Assembly: GCF_028858725.1 (NCBI RefSeq)
Contig: NC_084767.1
Span: forward strand, 19,731,895-19,795,894
Source: Colius striatus
Lineage: Eukaryota; Chordata; Aves; Coliiformes; Coliidae
Direction: 5' to 3'
Length of the DNA stretch: 64,000 bases
The position numbers were made by a program, and so were the translations under genes. The notes below the pieces were generated by a model. That model did no database searches, was not told the origin of the DNA, and saw only the letters and a program-made list of their open reading frames with translations. Below, one piece after another: positions 12,230 to 30,160 of the stretch; within the stretch, counting starts at the first letter, position 1, and each line of letters begins with the position of its first letter.

Positions 12230-12500
12230 AACAAAAATAAGAATAGATTTGAGGCAGAATTAGGCCTTTTAAGATCAATTAAAGCACAGGCAGAACATTA
12301 AGATCTTCATACTTACCACACGAGTTGAGATCACTTGATTGCTGCAAATTTATTTCAAATTAACAGTGGTGTGAAGGAGTGAAGAATTAATCCAATGACG
12401 TGGGCTTGGACCAATCAATCATTTGTAATTATAATCTTCTTGTCTTTTGTCAATATGCATATTTAAAATTTAATTCTGATGCTTTATTCAGATATGACAG
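12230..12500. promoter_or_regulatory. Candidate conserved non-coding element
   Basis: This AT-rich block packs several homeodomain-, POU- and PBX-like words into 270 bp: agatcaattaaagcac, attaatcc, accaatcaatcatttg, gtaattataatc and tatgcatattt. There are no stops-free frames or repeats. Such density is typical of vertebrate developmental enhancers, but motif density alone is weak evidence. Confidence 0.3.
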
Positions 12501-13607
12501 TGAAATCTCCAGAGATTAAGGAGTGAAACGAGGAAGAGAGGTCTGTTCAATTAAAAAAAACCCAGCATAATCCCCCCTCTTGGTATTTAAAGCAGATAAT
12601 GTTATTTAAACATTAAATAAAATGAACAGAAATAAACTACCCCATGGCATCAGAACTGTGATCTTGGTTGGGTAAACATGTGAATAAACAAATGCATTCA
12701 GTCTAGAAGACACTGAAATTAAGTTAACATGAAACATCTGCGTCCCTCAGAAAGCTGTTACTGACATATGAAGCTGTGAATTCTCAACCTCCAGATCAAA
12801 CCTACTATTACATGACAGTGAGGTACATTTAGTTTAGTTAAAAGGATTTCTAAGAATTTCAGGAGAGTATAAAATGGCTGGAGAAAACATTAAAGCCAAC
12901 TGCTGCTGACCAAGCAGATGTTCTGTGCCTGAACCATTGCCACTGAAATCCATACTGAGGTTATTCTTTTTCCATATCATTATAGTCACAGTTCCCTTTT
13001 AATTCTTTAGATTTTACGAACAATACAACTGCTGTGGCTCTTATTCAAATAAAACATAATTAAATAATTGAATTGTTTCACTGAAGTGCACATTTGTTAT
13101 GGGAAGAGATCTAGATTGAGAAGGTGCAGAAGCAGATTCCACTCATGGCATGATGCTTACCTTTACTGTTGTTAAAAATGACATTGCTCTGGTTTGCATC
13201 TACTAGTTCGGGCTGCCTTCAAACAACTCACCTGTACTCCTCTGCAGATTGCTGCAGCTCCAGAATTAGCAAAGCCATTTTGGAATTGATTAACTGAACT
13301 CGGGCCAGCTAATTCCCATATTTGCTAAACTCAAGGCTGGCTGCTACAATCAGTGACCTGCTTTGTAGAGGACTGAGCAACTGTTCCTCCAAACAAACAA
13401 CAATTCAAAGTGATGTAAGGACCCTCTTCTCATGCATCCAAAAGCTCTGAAGGCCATTATTTTGCATGTAATTAAAGACTGATGTAGACCCAAAATATTC
13501 GGTGGTAAATCTCAGTGGTTGACGACAATAAATGAAGCCATCAAAGAAAGTTTTATGCATGTCCTTCTAGTAAAGATGATGAAAACATAAGCAATCTGTG
13601 CTAAGGT
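12501..13607. other. Gene-free unique sequence
   Basis: AT-rich intergenic DNA with no supported feature. Confidence 0.55.
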
Positions 13608-14120
13608 AAAAGGAAAGGTATGAGACAGCAGTGTGCCCAGGTGGCCAAGAAGGCCAATGGCATCCTGGCTTGTATCAGAAAAAACCAGCAGGGCCAAGGA
13701 ATTGCCCCCTTGTACTTGGTGCTGGTGAGGCTGCACCTTGAATATGGTGTCCAGTTCTGGGCCGCTCACTACAAGAGGGACACTGAGGTGCTGGAGTGTT
13801 TCCAGAGACCAGCAACAAAGCTGGTGAAGGGTCTGGAGCACAAATCTGACGAGGGAGCTGGGGATGTTTAGCCTAGAGAAGAGGAGGCTGAGAGGAGACA
13901 TGATCGCTCTCTAAAACTACCTGAAAGGAAGTTGTTGTGAGGTGGGGGGTCTATCTCTTCCCTCTCATAATGAATGATAGGACAAGAGGAAATAGCCTCA
14001 AGTTGTGCCAGGGGAGGTTTAGGTTGGATATTAGAAAGAACTTTTTCACTGAGAGGGTTGTTAGACACTGGCCTAGGCTGCCCAGGGAGGTGGTGAAGCC
14101 TCCATTCCTGGAGAATGGTG
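13608..14120 (+). mobile_element. CR1 LINE fragment, truncated at both ends
   Basis: Starts in ORF2 (plus-strand translation [21 protein letters not shown], then [14 protein letters not shown]). It continues through gagaagaggaggctgagagg, caagttgtgccaggggaggt and agggttgttagacactggcc. It stops at cctccattcctggagaatgg without the 3' UTR. Internal deletions and a stop at about 13870 break the frame. It is the same subfamily as 6940-7185. Confidence 0.9.
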
Positions 14121-14990
14121 AGAACAACACTAACAAACGTTTCTATGAATGTGTTACAAAAAAAAGTAAAAGCAACATACATGACTGTTCTTAACAAGGA
14201 AGGAAAACAGTGCTGCATGGCAACAAGGAGGTTCACCTGCCCTTTTTAAGTGAGCCCTCATCAAAACACCAGCTGCGAGTAAATGCTCAAACCCATAAAA
14301 GGTTAAGACTACTTCTGTAAGCTGGGTGTCTGTGGAGACTTAAGTGACACTAGAGGATTCTCAGGGAACTGGACAGAGCAATTGCTCAGCCACCCACAGC
14401 CATCTTGAGAACACATGCAGCAAGTGCAGCATGAGGCCACAAAGCACTGTAATTACAGAGAGACAAATAAAGCCCTCTTTAAGGGGAGGAGCTGAGGAAA
14501 AATGGTTAATGCCTATAAGGAGGCTGGGAAATAATTAAAATAATCGATTTGTAAATACACAGTAGAAAACAGGGTGACAACAAACAGCCAATATGGTATT
14601 GTAAGAGAGAAAGCAGCTTAGGAGAACTGACTCATCTCCTTCCACAGGTAACCAGTCTTATTAAAGAGAGAAAAGCAGCAAGTGTGATGTTGTTATTTAC
14701 AAGAAACACAATCCAGAAAAAATTACTAGAAAGGTTGAAATGTAAGTGTAAAATTATGATTGCATCATGGTTAAATGCAAGCGATTACCCCACCCTCAAT
14801 CTCCATTATTTTAGTCAAGTTGGAGGATGAAATTTAAAAATGGTAACTAAAGGAAGGCATTGCAGCCACTTTGGAGGTGGGATTAGAGTTCACACTGATC
14901 TACGTAACCTGGAGAAAAAGACCTGGATTATTAAGATAGAATTCAGTACATCACTCAATGCTATTTTAAAGAAGAAATGTCAATGCCTAT
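14121..14990. other. Gene-free unique sequence
   Basis: No supported gene or repeat is seen. Confidence 0.5.
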
Positions 14991-14999
14991 AAACGAGAC

Positions 15000-15400
15000 A
15001 GTAGTCATGGGCTCAGTAGCACTTCTGTAGAAGAGGATTTGGGGACTGCAGTGGATAGTCAAACAGGTGTTTCTTTGAGAAAAGGGAAGAATGATGGGAA
15101 ATTATGTAAGAGTCTGCTGCCAAAAGGAAGAGAATAAGCTGTCTTTATGTCTATTGTGGATAGAATAGTAGTAATAAAGTGCATTAAAGGGAGGAAGAAA
15201 TAAGCCTGACATCATGAACCACTTTCTAATCATAAAGTCAGTAAAGCACTGACAAGGTGTTCAAGGGAGATTGTGCAATTTCCCTCCAGCTGGAGTTTTT
15301 AAAGGACAGGTCAGACCTATCTGTCAGAAATGAGATAATTTGCCTTTACACAGAGTGAGGGACTTCTCTGAGTTCTATCCAGACCAATCTTCTGCAGCTG
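15000..15400 (+). mobile_element. Probable ancient, highly diverged CR1/L3-type fragment
   Basis: The words gaggatttggggactgcagtggatagtc, and later gctggagtttttaaaggaca with ggtcagacctatctgtcaga, follow the order seen near the end of old reptile/bird CR1-type elements (a 'dleGv-vD' coding stretch, then 'gtttttaaggacaggttagacaaac' and 'ctgtcagggatg'). No tail is preserved. The match is from memory and the element would be very old. Confidence 0.4.
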
Positions 15401-18400
15401 AGAGTGGAGGAGGATGTGGGAACAGTCTTGGGGGGCACTGGAGAGGCAACCTTGGTGGTGGCCAAGAGAAGGGTGTCATCAGAGCACAGCCAGGCACTGG
15501 CGGGCTCTGTGCCCAGCCCCATGTGTGGGGTCCTGCTGTTCTCGCACAGTGGGGAAAGGGGGCTTCATCACTGACTGCATGCACCACCCCCCCAGCCCCA
15601 TAAAGGGGGAACTGGAGGACGGGGCTTCCTCCAGGAAACTAAACTAAGTGTTCACAGGAGGGTGATGAAACGAGGCATCTCTGTGATTTTCAGAGACTGG
15701 TTTTGAGGCCTCACTTCAGAAAATGTGGATCTGATCCCCTGAGTGTGGCCACTAGACTGATCTTGCAGTGTGATGAGACAGCGACAAGCTGGCCAGAAGT
15801 CTGTGGTTTCATGGTGTCTCTTCTGTGCAAAGAACTCCATTTGACTTTCCTGGAACACTCTATTCCAAAAGATAATCCTTCTAAAAGATATCCTCAAGGG
15901 GAATGTTTAAATCTCACAAATCTCATTATTAAAGATAATTCTGTACCTTGCAAGCTTGAGGCTTTTAAAATAAACCAAGTGACTGGCAGAATTTGGCAAA
16001 ATGAATCTGTAAGAACGCAGAGTGGCAAGTAATGTGTCATCTGCTGTTGGCATTAGTTAAGGGCAGAATCTGCACTCTTTCGATCCCCTAACCTTGTCTG
16101 AAACAGTAATTTTTAATTGGGACAAAATAGCAGAATGAGAAAAATAATCCTGAATTTAAACGTTTCTCTCAGTGATTGAGTAAAGCAGCCACACTACCTG
16201 CAGAGACTTGCCAGAATGTTAGAAATCTTTTCCTATTGACAATTAACATTTGAACTAGCCACTAAAACAATCAGAAGATTGATGCACATTAATAAAGTGA
16301 AGATTAAACAAAGAAAAAAGGCACAGAACTCATTAAAATCCTCCATAACCTCTTATGAGTCTTCAGTGTTTGTCCTCATATGAGGACAATATGACCTTCA
16401 GTTTTCTTGGGTAATCGCACAGGAACAGGTTAATGCAATAAGTTTTGACGATGGATTTTCACTTCTGCAGATTGTAACCTTTACTCAAACAAAAGGCCTC
16501 CATGCACATACTTTTCAGACACAGGCTCAGGAGGCTGGGCATCACTTGGGCCTGAAGTTGACTGGAGTAGGGATACTAGCCAAGAGTCCTAGACTGTCAG
16601 GTTTATTTGTAAATGAGGATATTTGTCCAGATTTGCCTGACATAATTACTGGCCAAATATTAATCTTGTTGATTTAGCTAAGTCTCCTGTTGAGCTAAAT
16701 GGGATTTCTGCCTGAAAGAGAACTGAGAAGCTGGCACTCGCTGGAGCAGGATGAATCACACCCCAAGTAAGAATGTCTGGATTTCACCCTGAGACCCAAA
16801 TGGCCTCGAGTTTGGATTCATAAAAACTTCTGAAGATGTCTTCACTGGTGCTGGCTGTCAGTAGGCCTGGAAAGACTCTGCCAAAGAGCTCTGCGACCAG
16901 CACTCAGCTGGTCATGAAACTGTGCATCTCTAGTGATATCCCTGTGACAAGCTTGCCAGCAGACAAGCCATGCAGGTCTCAGAGGAGAAATACCCTCCTG
17001 TAATGCATTCAGCAACACGACATGCGAGCAACACATTCACAACGGGCAGAGCACACCCTGTGCCACAGGCTTTGTGCCAGGGAATGGTCAGTCTGGAGAA
17101 AGGGGGACTTTTCGGATTCCTCTTTAGCAGTAAATGGTATTCCCCTTGAGACATGAGAAAACACAGAATGCTTTTGTCAGGGTGTGTTTCAAAGCCTGAT
17201 GGTGACTTCGTGCCACTCCAGCAGCTGTATGAGGTGAAGAGAGACTGAGTCGTGGGCATTTGGGTCATCTCTCCAGTGGCCATGCCTTACATTTGGCTTC
17301 AGCTCTCGCAGGGAAACACATGCAAATGCTGTGATGGAAAACTGAGTAAGTCTGGTAGCTCAGCAGGTAAGGCAGGTATCCAAGAACATTAGTTTCCTAT
17401 GCTAACAGTGGAAAAGCAAGAATGTTGGGAAGACAAATACAAATATAGATGGTAAGAGCACTGTAATTCCAAGAACGATGTGGTGGACTTTAGTATGTAA
17501 ATGCCCTTCCTCCTAAAGACAGGTAATTACAGTATAATTTTTGAGAGGCCTATGCCAAGACTAGTAGCTAATTTTAGACAGTCTTCCACTTCACCATTCC
17601 TGATAAGGACCAGAGAATCTTTGCTTTTCTAATGCAATATTTTCTGCAATAAAGCACAGAAATAATAGTAGAAACAAACAAACAAAAAAGCCCTTAAGAG
17701 CAAAACGCTTTCAGTCCTTCCCAAAGCATGGACTGCTGTTTGGCTAACGGCCTGCTGGCTTTGATTAGGAAAGCACAGAGCTGGCAAACACAACCAACAG
17801 ACCTTCCAATTACAAAACCTCTTCCCACTTTCAAACTGCGTCCCACAGAGCTGGACTGTGAACTTCCCCCTGGAGAAATACTCCATTAGGCTTTCCTGGG
17901 ATAAAGATGATCAAATGCAGCAGGACTTAAACAAATTACATACATCTCCTTACTCCATTCCTTACAAAACAGGACAACAGAACCTCCTCATCTCACAGGA
18001 TGCTCCTGGATAACCACATTAGATAATGTAAGGACCTCATATCTTGAGGTATTGGCGTTTGCAACTCCTAAATAACAACAAAAATATTTTAAAAACTCTT
18101 CTAATCCTGTAGATTGTGTAAAATTATTTTAGTTCCAAGAAGGATGCTGTTTAAAAAGTACAGCAAAGGAAGGATGTGTCATCTTACACAGACAAAAAGT
18201 AATGAGGCAGTGCTACACACGTGACCACAGTAGGGCAGAGCTTGCCTGTGCCACCCAACTGTTGGAAAGGCGGTGAACTACCTGGAGAAAAAGAATTTAA
18301 TGTGCTTTTAGGCTGTGTACAGAAAACGTAGAGACATCCTGCTAAAACTCGTTGGAAATATTACAGCTTTATACAAAGAATGACATGTAGCAAAGGTTTC

Positions 18401-21287
18401 CCATTGCCAGGAGGCACATCCAGCATGTCTAATAATTTGACAGGCCATGACTGAAACAAATCTCTTCACCATTAAAGGGAACACAAACCCAGCTTGACAA
18501 AATTGGCCATTTGACTACCTGGGAATGTAATTGCTATCGATGTTGCAGAAGACAGCATGGAGAAGAGGCGGCCCCGAGCCCTGCCTCTAACATTGCAGTA
18601 CAACAGAGACTCTGTAGAACATTAGATATGTTACAGGCCCACCAAGTGGACAAGCAGGGAACAGCAAGCTCCAGGTTCTCCATTTTTTAAAATGAGGATG
18701 TCACACTAACAGCATGCTCCAAAGCATCTCAGTGAAGACAGAGACTGAAAGCTTGTCCATGTCAATCAACTGCTGTGGCAAAGAGATGCTCTCTCTTTTG
18801 CAAACCCTGCTTCTCTGATAGAATGCATTTATATCAGAGAATATAATGTCCTTTAGCTAACATAACTCCTAGGAAACATTCTCAAAATTCGAAGCAATGG
18901 TACTGGTAGGAACTAACACGCCATTGGTGAATCAGTGAGCGGCCCTCTCCTCACCACTCCCATGGCACATTCCCCAGAGGAACCTGAGGCCCAGCAGCTT
19001 CCTGCACAGATCAGCCAGACAAAATATCCTAGTGCTGATGCCTGCAGACAAGCCTAAGGGCATCTCAGCTTCTATTACAGACCCAAAGGAACAGCCTCTA
19101 CACCAAGCCAGCTTGTGCTGCCCAGCTCCACAGTAGCATCATCGTTCTGGAGAGGAGACAGTGCCAAGCACAAGTGGTGCACGTGCTCCTCACAGAGACC
19201 CAGGATGCTCCTTTCCAGACAATCATTGGCACCATTAATCTTTACTTGAACTAGGCAAAACAAAGGAAATCTGACAATATGGACTTGCAGTGGTTTAAGC
19301 CAGTTTTAATTTTGTGTGGTTGCAGGTCCACTTCCCCTAACAAATGCTCATGTTGGCTTTGGTGTGCATATTTGGTGAGCTGGCTTAACTGATCTAGACC
19401 AAGACTTTTACGTTTCTCACTAGTGATTAGTTTTCAGCCCCCTCAAGGTGCCTGCTGCCTGATCACACAAATGTCACTTGTATTGAGAGAGGAAGAAGGG
19501 AGCAGTTTTGCTAAATGGACTGTTATGGAAATATACCTTTGCTCTCTTTCCTCTTGTGCATTAGAGCAACACAAGTGATCATCTGTTGATCACTTTATTT
19601 GAAACTTACAGAAAATCCCTTGAATGAGTGTGTGACTATTTTCATCTCAGAGATCTATGTGAAGACAGTTTCACTTTTATGTTTTGCAAGACACTCCAGA
19701 CCCAGAACAACAGCGGTAGGAGTACTCCACACTACTGGAAAGTACATTTTTCTGTGCTTATAAAGATATACTTGGCTTCACACAAAATAAAACATCAGTC
19801 CCTGCTCTCTGTGGCTTCTAAGAGTATTCATTCATCATTAGCAAGTAACAGCCCCTCAAGAACATGTCAACACCAGTGCACAGATGAAAGGCAAAAGACC
19901 ACAGAAAACCACACTTTTCAGTAAAGGACATGCTATCTAATTTGTTGACACTTACAGAAATCTTGCCTATAGAAACAAACTGAACTGCAGTCAGCAGTTG
20001 CCTCACAGTGAAATAAGTGACCTGAAAAACAAAGTCATTGTCAAAACACAACAAACTGGGACAAAAAATGGACAAACTGGGAAAGGCAACTTTTAACTTT
20101 TATAAAATAGGGAAGTAATTTCAAGAATTAGGGTGATAACAAAAGTAGTTTTAAAAAAGCAACACCAGCATTCCTATCTGAAAGCTTTAAGCTGAGTAAC
20201 AGGAAAATGTCAAGAGGCACTCAGGATGGAAGCAAGTACTGTTAGTGTTTCATCTAAAAACTAGATGTGAATACTGATGTTAACAGACTGTGGGGGAGAG
20301 TTCAGATTTAGAAAGTTTAAAAAGTCCTACTAAATACAAAAGGCAAATGTGGGAGTACAGAATTACTGCACACAGTCTTGTTCTATGTGATGGCAAGATT
20401 AAATCATCTGAGAAGTAACTAAAATTGAAGCAAGATGTAGAACAAAACATAATTACATAAAATCAATGGAATTGATTCTGGAAAGGCAACAAACACAGTC
20501 CATCGAATCCCATTGATTAATGTACCAGAAATGTAGGATATTTCAGACTATCAGTCTGAATAGAACACTGTTTTTTTATAAAGCCCTCTATGAATTAAAG
20601 CATTGGACTTTTCACTCTCATCTGCTTCTCTCCTGCCCCCAAGAGACCAGTTAGAAATTCTCTGCCAAATTGAAGTGCACTGGTCAACCCTCACTGCTCA
20701 TGAAGAGAGTGTGGTATCCTCTACTGCCAGAGCAAGGACTTTGTGAACATCTCTTTAAATAAATGCCTCCTCATAGAGTCTTACCAAACTCAGCAGCTGT
20801 AATGCTAGTGCTATACCAAGACAAGCTAATTTTAATGTTTTTCCTATGCACATAGTTTGCTCATGCTGTATTGAGAGAAAAAGTTATAAATAAAGGGGTT
20901 AACATTAAGTAATCACCCTGAAAACTATCTAAAGAATCAGTGCAAGCTTTAGGAAATTAACCACATTTGTACACGCAAGGTGAGCTTAATTAGCCTGGTT
21001 CACAAAGGTACAATCCTTCAGTATTAGAACCAGATGTGCTCAAGAAAGTATGTGAGCTTTCATATTTACTAGAACAATTCTGTATTTAACTAGGCCTCAA
21101 TAGTAAAGGAAATAACTGTAATTTATTTGCACAAATAGAGGATATCATGCTCTGTCAGTAGGTAACACTCTTCATTAAGAGGAGCAAGAATTTTGTGCAC
21201 CAGGGCAGACATGGTCTACTCATCCAAAGAAATCCAAACTACCAAGTACAGAGTAAAACATTTTGCTAAATAAAATCAACTCACCAC
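15401..21287. other. Gene-free intergenic sequence
   Basis: This 5.9-kb stretch lies beyond the likely 3' end of YIPF5. I see no coding exon with splice signals, no RNA gene and no clear repeat. The longest frame is 117 codons (16930-17283, minus) and resembles nothing known to me. Confidence 0.5.
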
Positions 21288-21303
21288 TTTTATTCTCTTT
21301 ATT
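21288..21303 (-). terminator. YIPF5: Candidate poly(A) signals for YIPF5 transcripts
   Basis: Two minus-strand AATAAA hexamers occur at 21293-21288 and 21303-21298, about 1.9 kb past the stop codon. A 3' UTR of this length is plausible for a housekeeping membrane-trafficking gene. The actual cleavage site cannot be told from sequence, and non-canonical nearer signals are possible. Confidence 0.25.
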
Positions 21304-21769
21304 TCTAATACCATATCAAAGTAGAAAAGTATCTAAGCTCTTGAATTTGCTCTTCGGAGGGAACTGAAGTTTTTTATATGTGTGTCAGTTTTAAAATTCC
21401 CCATCAGAGCCAGTTGCAGTACACAACACAAGCCAGAAGAGTTTTGCACATCAGTGTTTGGTTCTTAAAGGCTTTACACTTGTATGACACTTCCCACAGC
21501 TCACAGAGACCCAAGCAAAAGTTGGCTTTGCCCAACAAAGACCAAGCTTGCCAGGATCATCTAGTGGCACACGGAAGGTATTTTTAGGACAATGTGCAGA
21601 ACTAAAGGAAGAGTGAACAAAAATGTGTGCTGAGCCTTTGAAATTATTCATGCACTTAACAGTAAGATGAAACCTGTCCTTTGAAGATGCACTTGCCTGT
21701 TGAGTCTCACACAAGGGTGTTAACATGTCTGGCCAGGGATTCAGACCATTCCGTAGCCATGAATGATGA

Positions 21770-21832
21770 ACAGATGGGACTAGATGATCTTTAAAGGTCC
21801 CTTCCAACCCCTACCATTCTATGATTCTATGA
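21770..21832 (+). mobile_element. CR1 3' tail fragment
   Basis: Only the last about 60 bp of a CR1 element is present: gggactagatgatctttaaa, cccttccaacccctaccatt, then attctatgattctatgaa. It lies in the probable YIPF5 3' UTR or just beyond it, antisense to that gene. Confidence 0.9.
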
Positions 21833-23178
21833 ACAGACGACCAACACCCGTGGTAAATCCAACAACACTGAATCATTTGATTAAATTGCTGAAGAAATGG
21901 TAGTTATAAACTCACACTTTGTTGGAGCTTTTTCATTTCCAAAGTGGGTGGGGAATTGCTATCAGTGTAAATAACCTCCCTTCTCCAATATAAGCTAAAA
22001 CACTTCTGTTTTCTTGCTTATGTTAAGAATTAGCAACTGTTTATGTGAAGAATAACCATTTTTGGTTTCACACTTCTTACACTTACTTGCAAGATTTCCT
22101 GTGACTAACATTACAAATCAGATTATACTTTTCCCATAAGATTACTGTGACTGTGACTGAACAAGTATCAAATCCACCAACAGAATACTGTTTTAAATAT
22201 GACTGTGCTTTGAGTTTCTACTTTAGTAACTGAACTCCATCAAAAAAAGATGAGGAAAATCAAACACTTTTTTCAAAATTTAAGGAAAATTTAATCAATA
22301 TGCCTTAAATTATTTTACAGTAACTACAATACTGACAAGCATAATATTTCCAAAATGGTGTTTTTCTTGGAAGTACTGCAAAAGAGACTACTCTTTGTCT
22401 ACTAGTATGTGCACCATTAGGAAAAGAAACTCTAGTTGAAGTCACCTTCAGAAATCCAAGTTAACATATAGCTACTTAGACATCCAAATGTATTCATATC
22501 TCAAGTGTGACAGAATTACAGATCCCTTTAATTTTCAAGCATCTGTCTTCCAATTTATAACTTAAGTATCTTAAATCCCAAAATGCTATCACATCAAATG
22601 AACAAATAAATGAGACCAAGGATCTTAAGAGTATATTTGTTAAAATATAGAAAATACTCTAGTTGCTTGTGTTCATTTGTGCATTTTGCTTTTGGTAAAA
22701 GGGGACAGGGAACAGGTACTTCATTACTGCAGGTTTATCCAAAGACTACCTCAAATCTATGGCATCTGCAGTTCTGTTAACTTTTGCTGAAAAAAAACCT
22801 ATCAATTTAGGACTGCAATCCTTCTCCTTCCCTCCTCTAAAACAAAAAAAAAAAAAAACAACCCAACCCAACTTTCAAACAACCAATCAAAAGTTACTTT
22901 TCTAAAGGTATAGAAACGGGAAAGAAATCACATTGACTTCATCTGCATGAACACTTATTAAAGCTATAGACACCTCAGGTCAATTGAAAATGGTATTCAA
23001 AGTCCTAAAAAAGTGAACATGAGACAGTTGTTTTCATAGTTCCAAATGATACAAACAAGTCTAAGTTTTGTGATAACAACACTACACAGTTGTTTGCAGC
23101 TGTTTCTGGTCCAATTAAATGTTCCCCATTGATGTTTTCATTTTGGCCCACTGGAGTCCAAAAGTTTGGACAGTCTAT
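21833..23178 (-). other. YIPF5: Probable YIPF5 3' UTR region
   Basis: This sequence continues directly from the YIPF5 stop codon in the last exon, is AT-rich and has no coding frame. An A-rich tract lies near 22840-22860. Its extent is inferred, since no canonical AATAAA was seen on the minus strand between 21304 and 23178. Confidence 0.4.
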
Positions 23179-29461
<6,283 letters not shown>

Positions 29462-29489
29462 CTCAAAGTGTCTGAAAGAGAAAAGCAGT

Positions 29490-30160
29490 GTTTGTCGAGC
29501 TCTCCACAACCAGTCCGACAGGCAGAGCCCCGCAAACCGCGCCGCCCTGTCCGCTCGCTGCCGCGCGGAGCCGGGACACTCGGCCGTGCCTCAGGGCCGC
29601 CGCGGGCTCCTCAGGCCCCGCCGCCGTCCCGGGAGCTCCCCTCCCACCCTCAGCCCCGCCGTCTTCACGCAGGCCGACTGCGGCCGCGCGACGCACCGAT
29701 CCCTCCGGCTGCCGGCCTAACTCCTTCCCTCCCCGCAGGGAAGCCGCAGGAGCACGGTCCGGGGACACAAACCCACCTACGACCGCCCCGGGCCCGGCCC
29801 CACACCCGCCGCCGCGGCCCCTGCGACGTGTCACCCAGCGGCGCGAGCGCTTCCGGGGCCAACGGGGCCGCGCCTGCGCACAGCGCGCGCGGCGGAGCGC
29901 CGCCACCGGGCACGCGCGGGCCCCGGCCCGGCCCGACGCCCAGGGGTTGGCGCGCGTGCGCGGGAGGCGCGGCGGCGGTGCGCGGGCGCAGGGCAGGGTG
30001 GCGGCCAGCGGGGGCTGGCGGCAGTGGCTGCGGCTCGGTGCTTGTGCCACGCCGCTGCGGAGTTCGGTGGCTTCGCAGTCGTCCCGCGGGAGGGCTCAGT
30101 CACCCTCTCAGCGCTGCGGGCCGCCCGGTGGTCACGTAATCGCCGCGAGGCGGAAGCTGG
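29490..30160. promoter_or_regulatory. YIPF5: CpG island, YIPF5 promoter and first exon
   Basis: A sharp rise in GC and CpG content covers the region just upstream of the start-codon exon. No TATA box is obvious, as usual for a housekeeping CpG promoter. ACGTG-type bZIP words lie at 29825-29833 and 30131-30140. Since the translation-start exon has an upstream acceptor, a 5' non-coding exon must lie here. A plausible donor on the minus strand is TAG|GTGGGT, with the exon ending at 29777. The island may also fire in the KCTD16 direction. Confidence 0.85.

Noticed and set aside
17345-17415. tRNA-like wording (ggtagctcagcaggtaaggc) resembling an A box
   Set aside because: No matching acceptor stem, anticodon arm or B box (GGTTCGAATCC type) follows at the required spacing.
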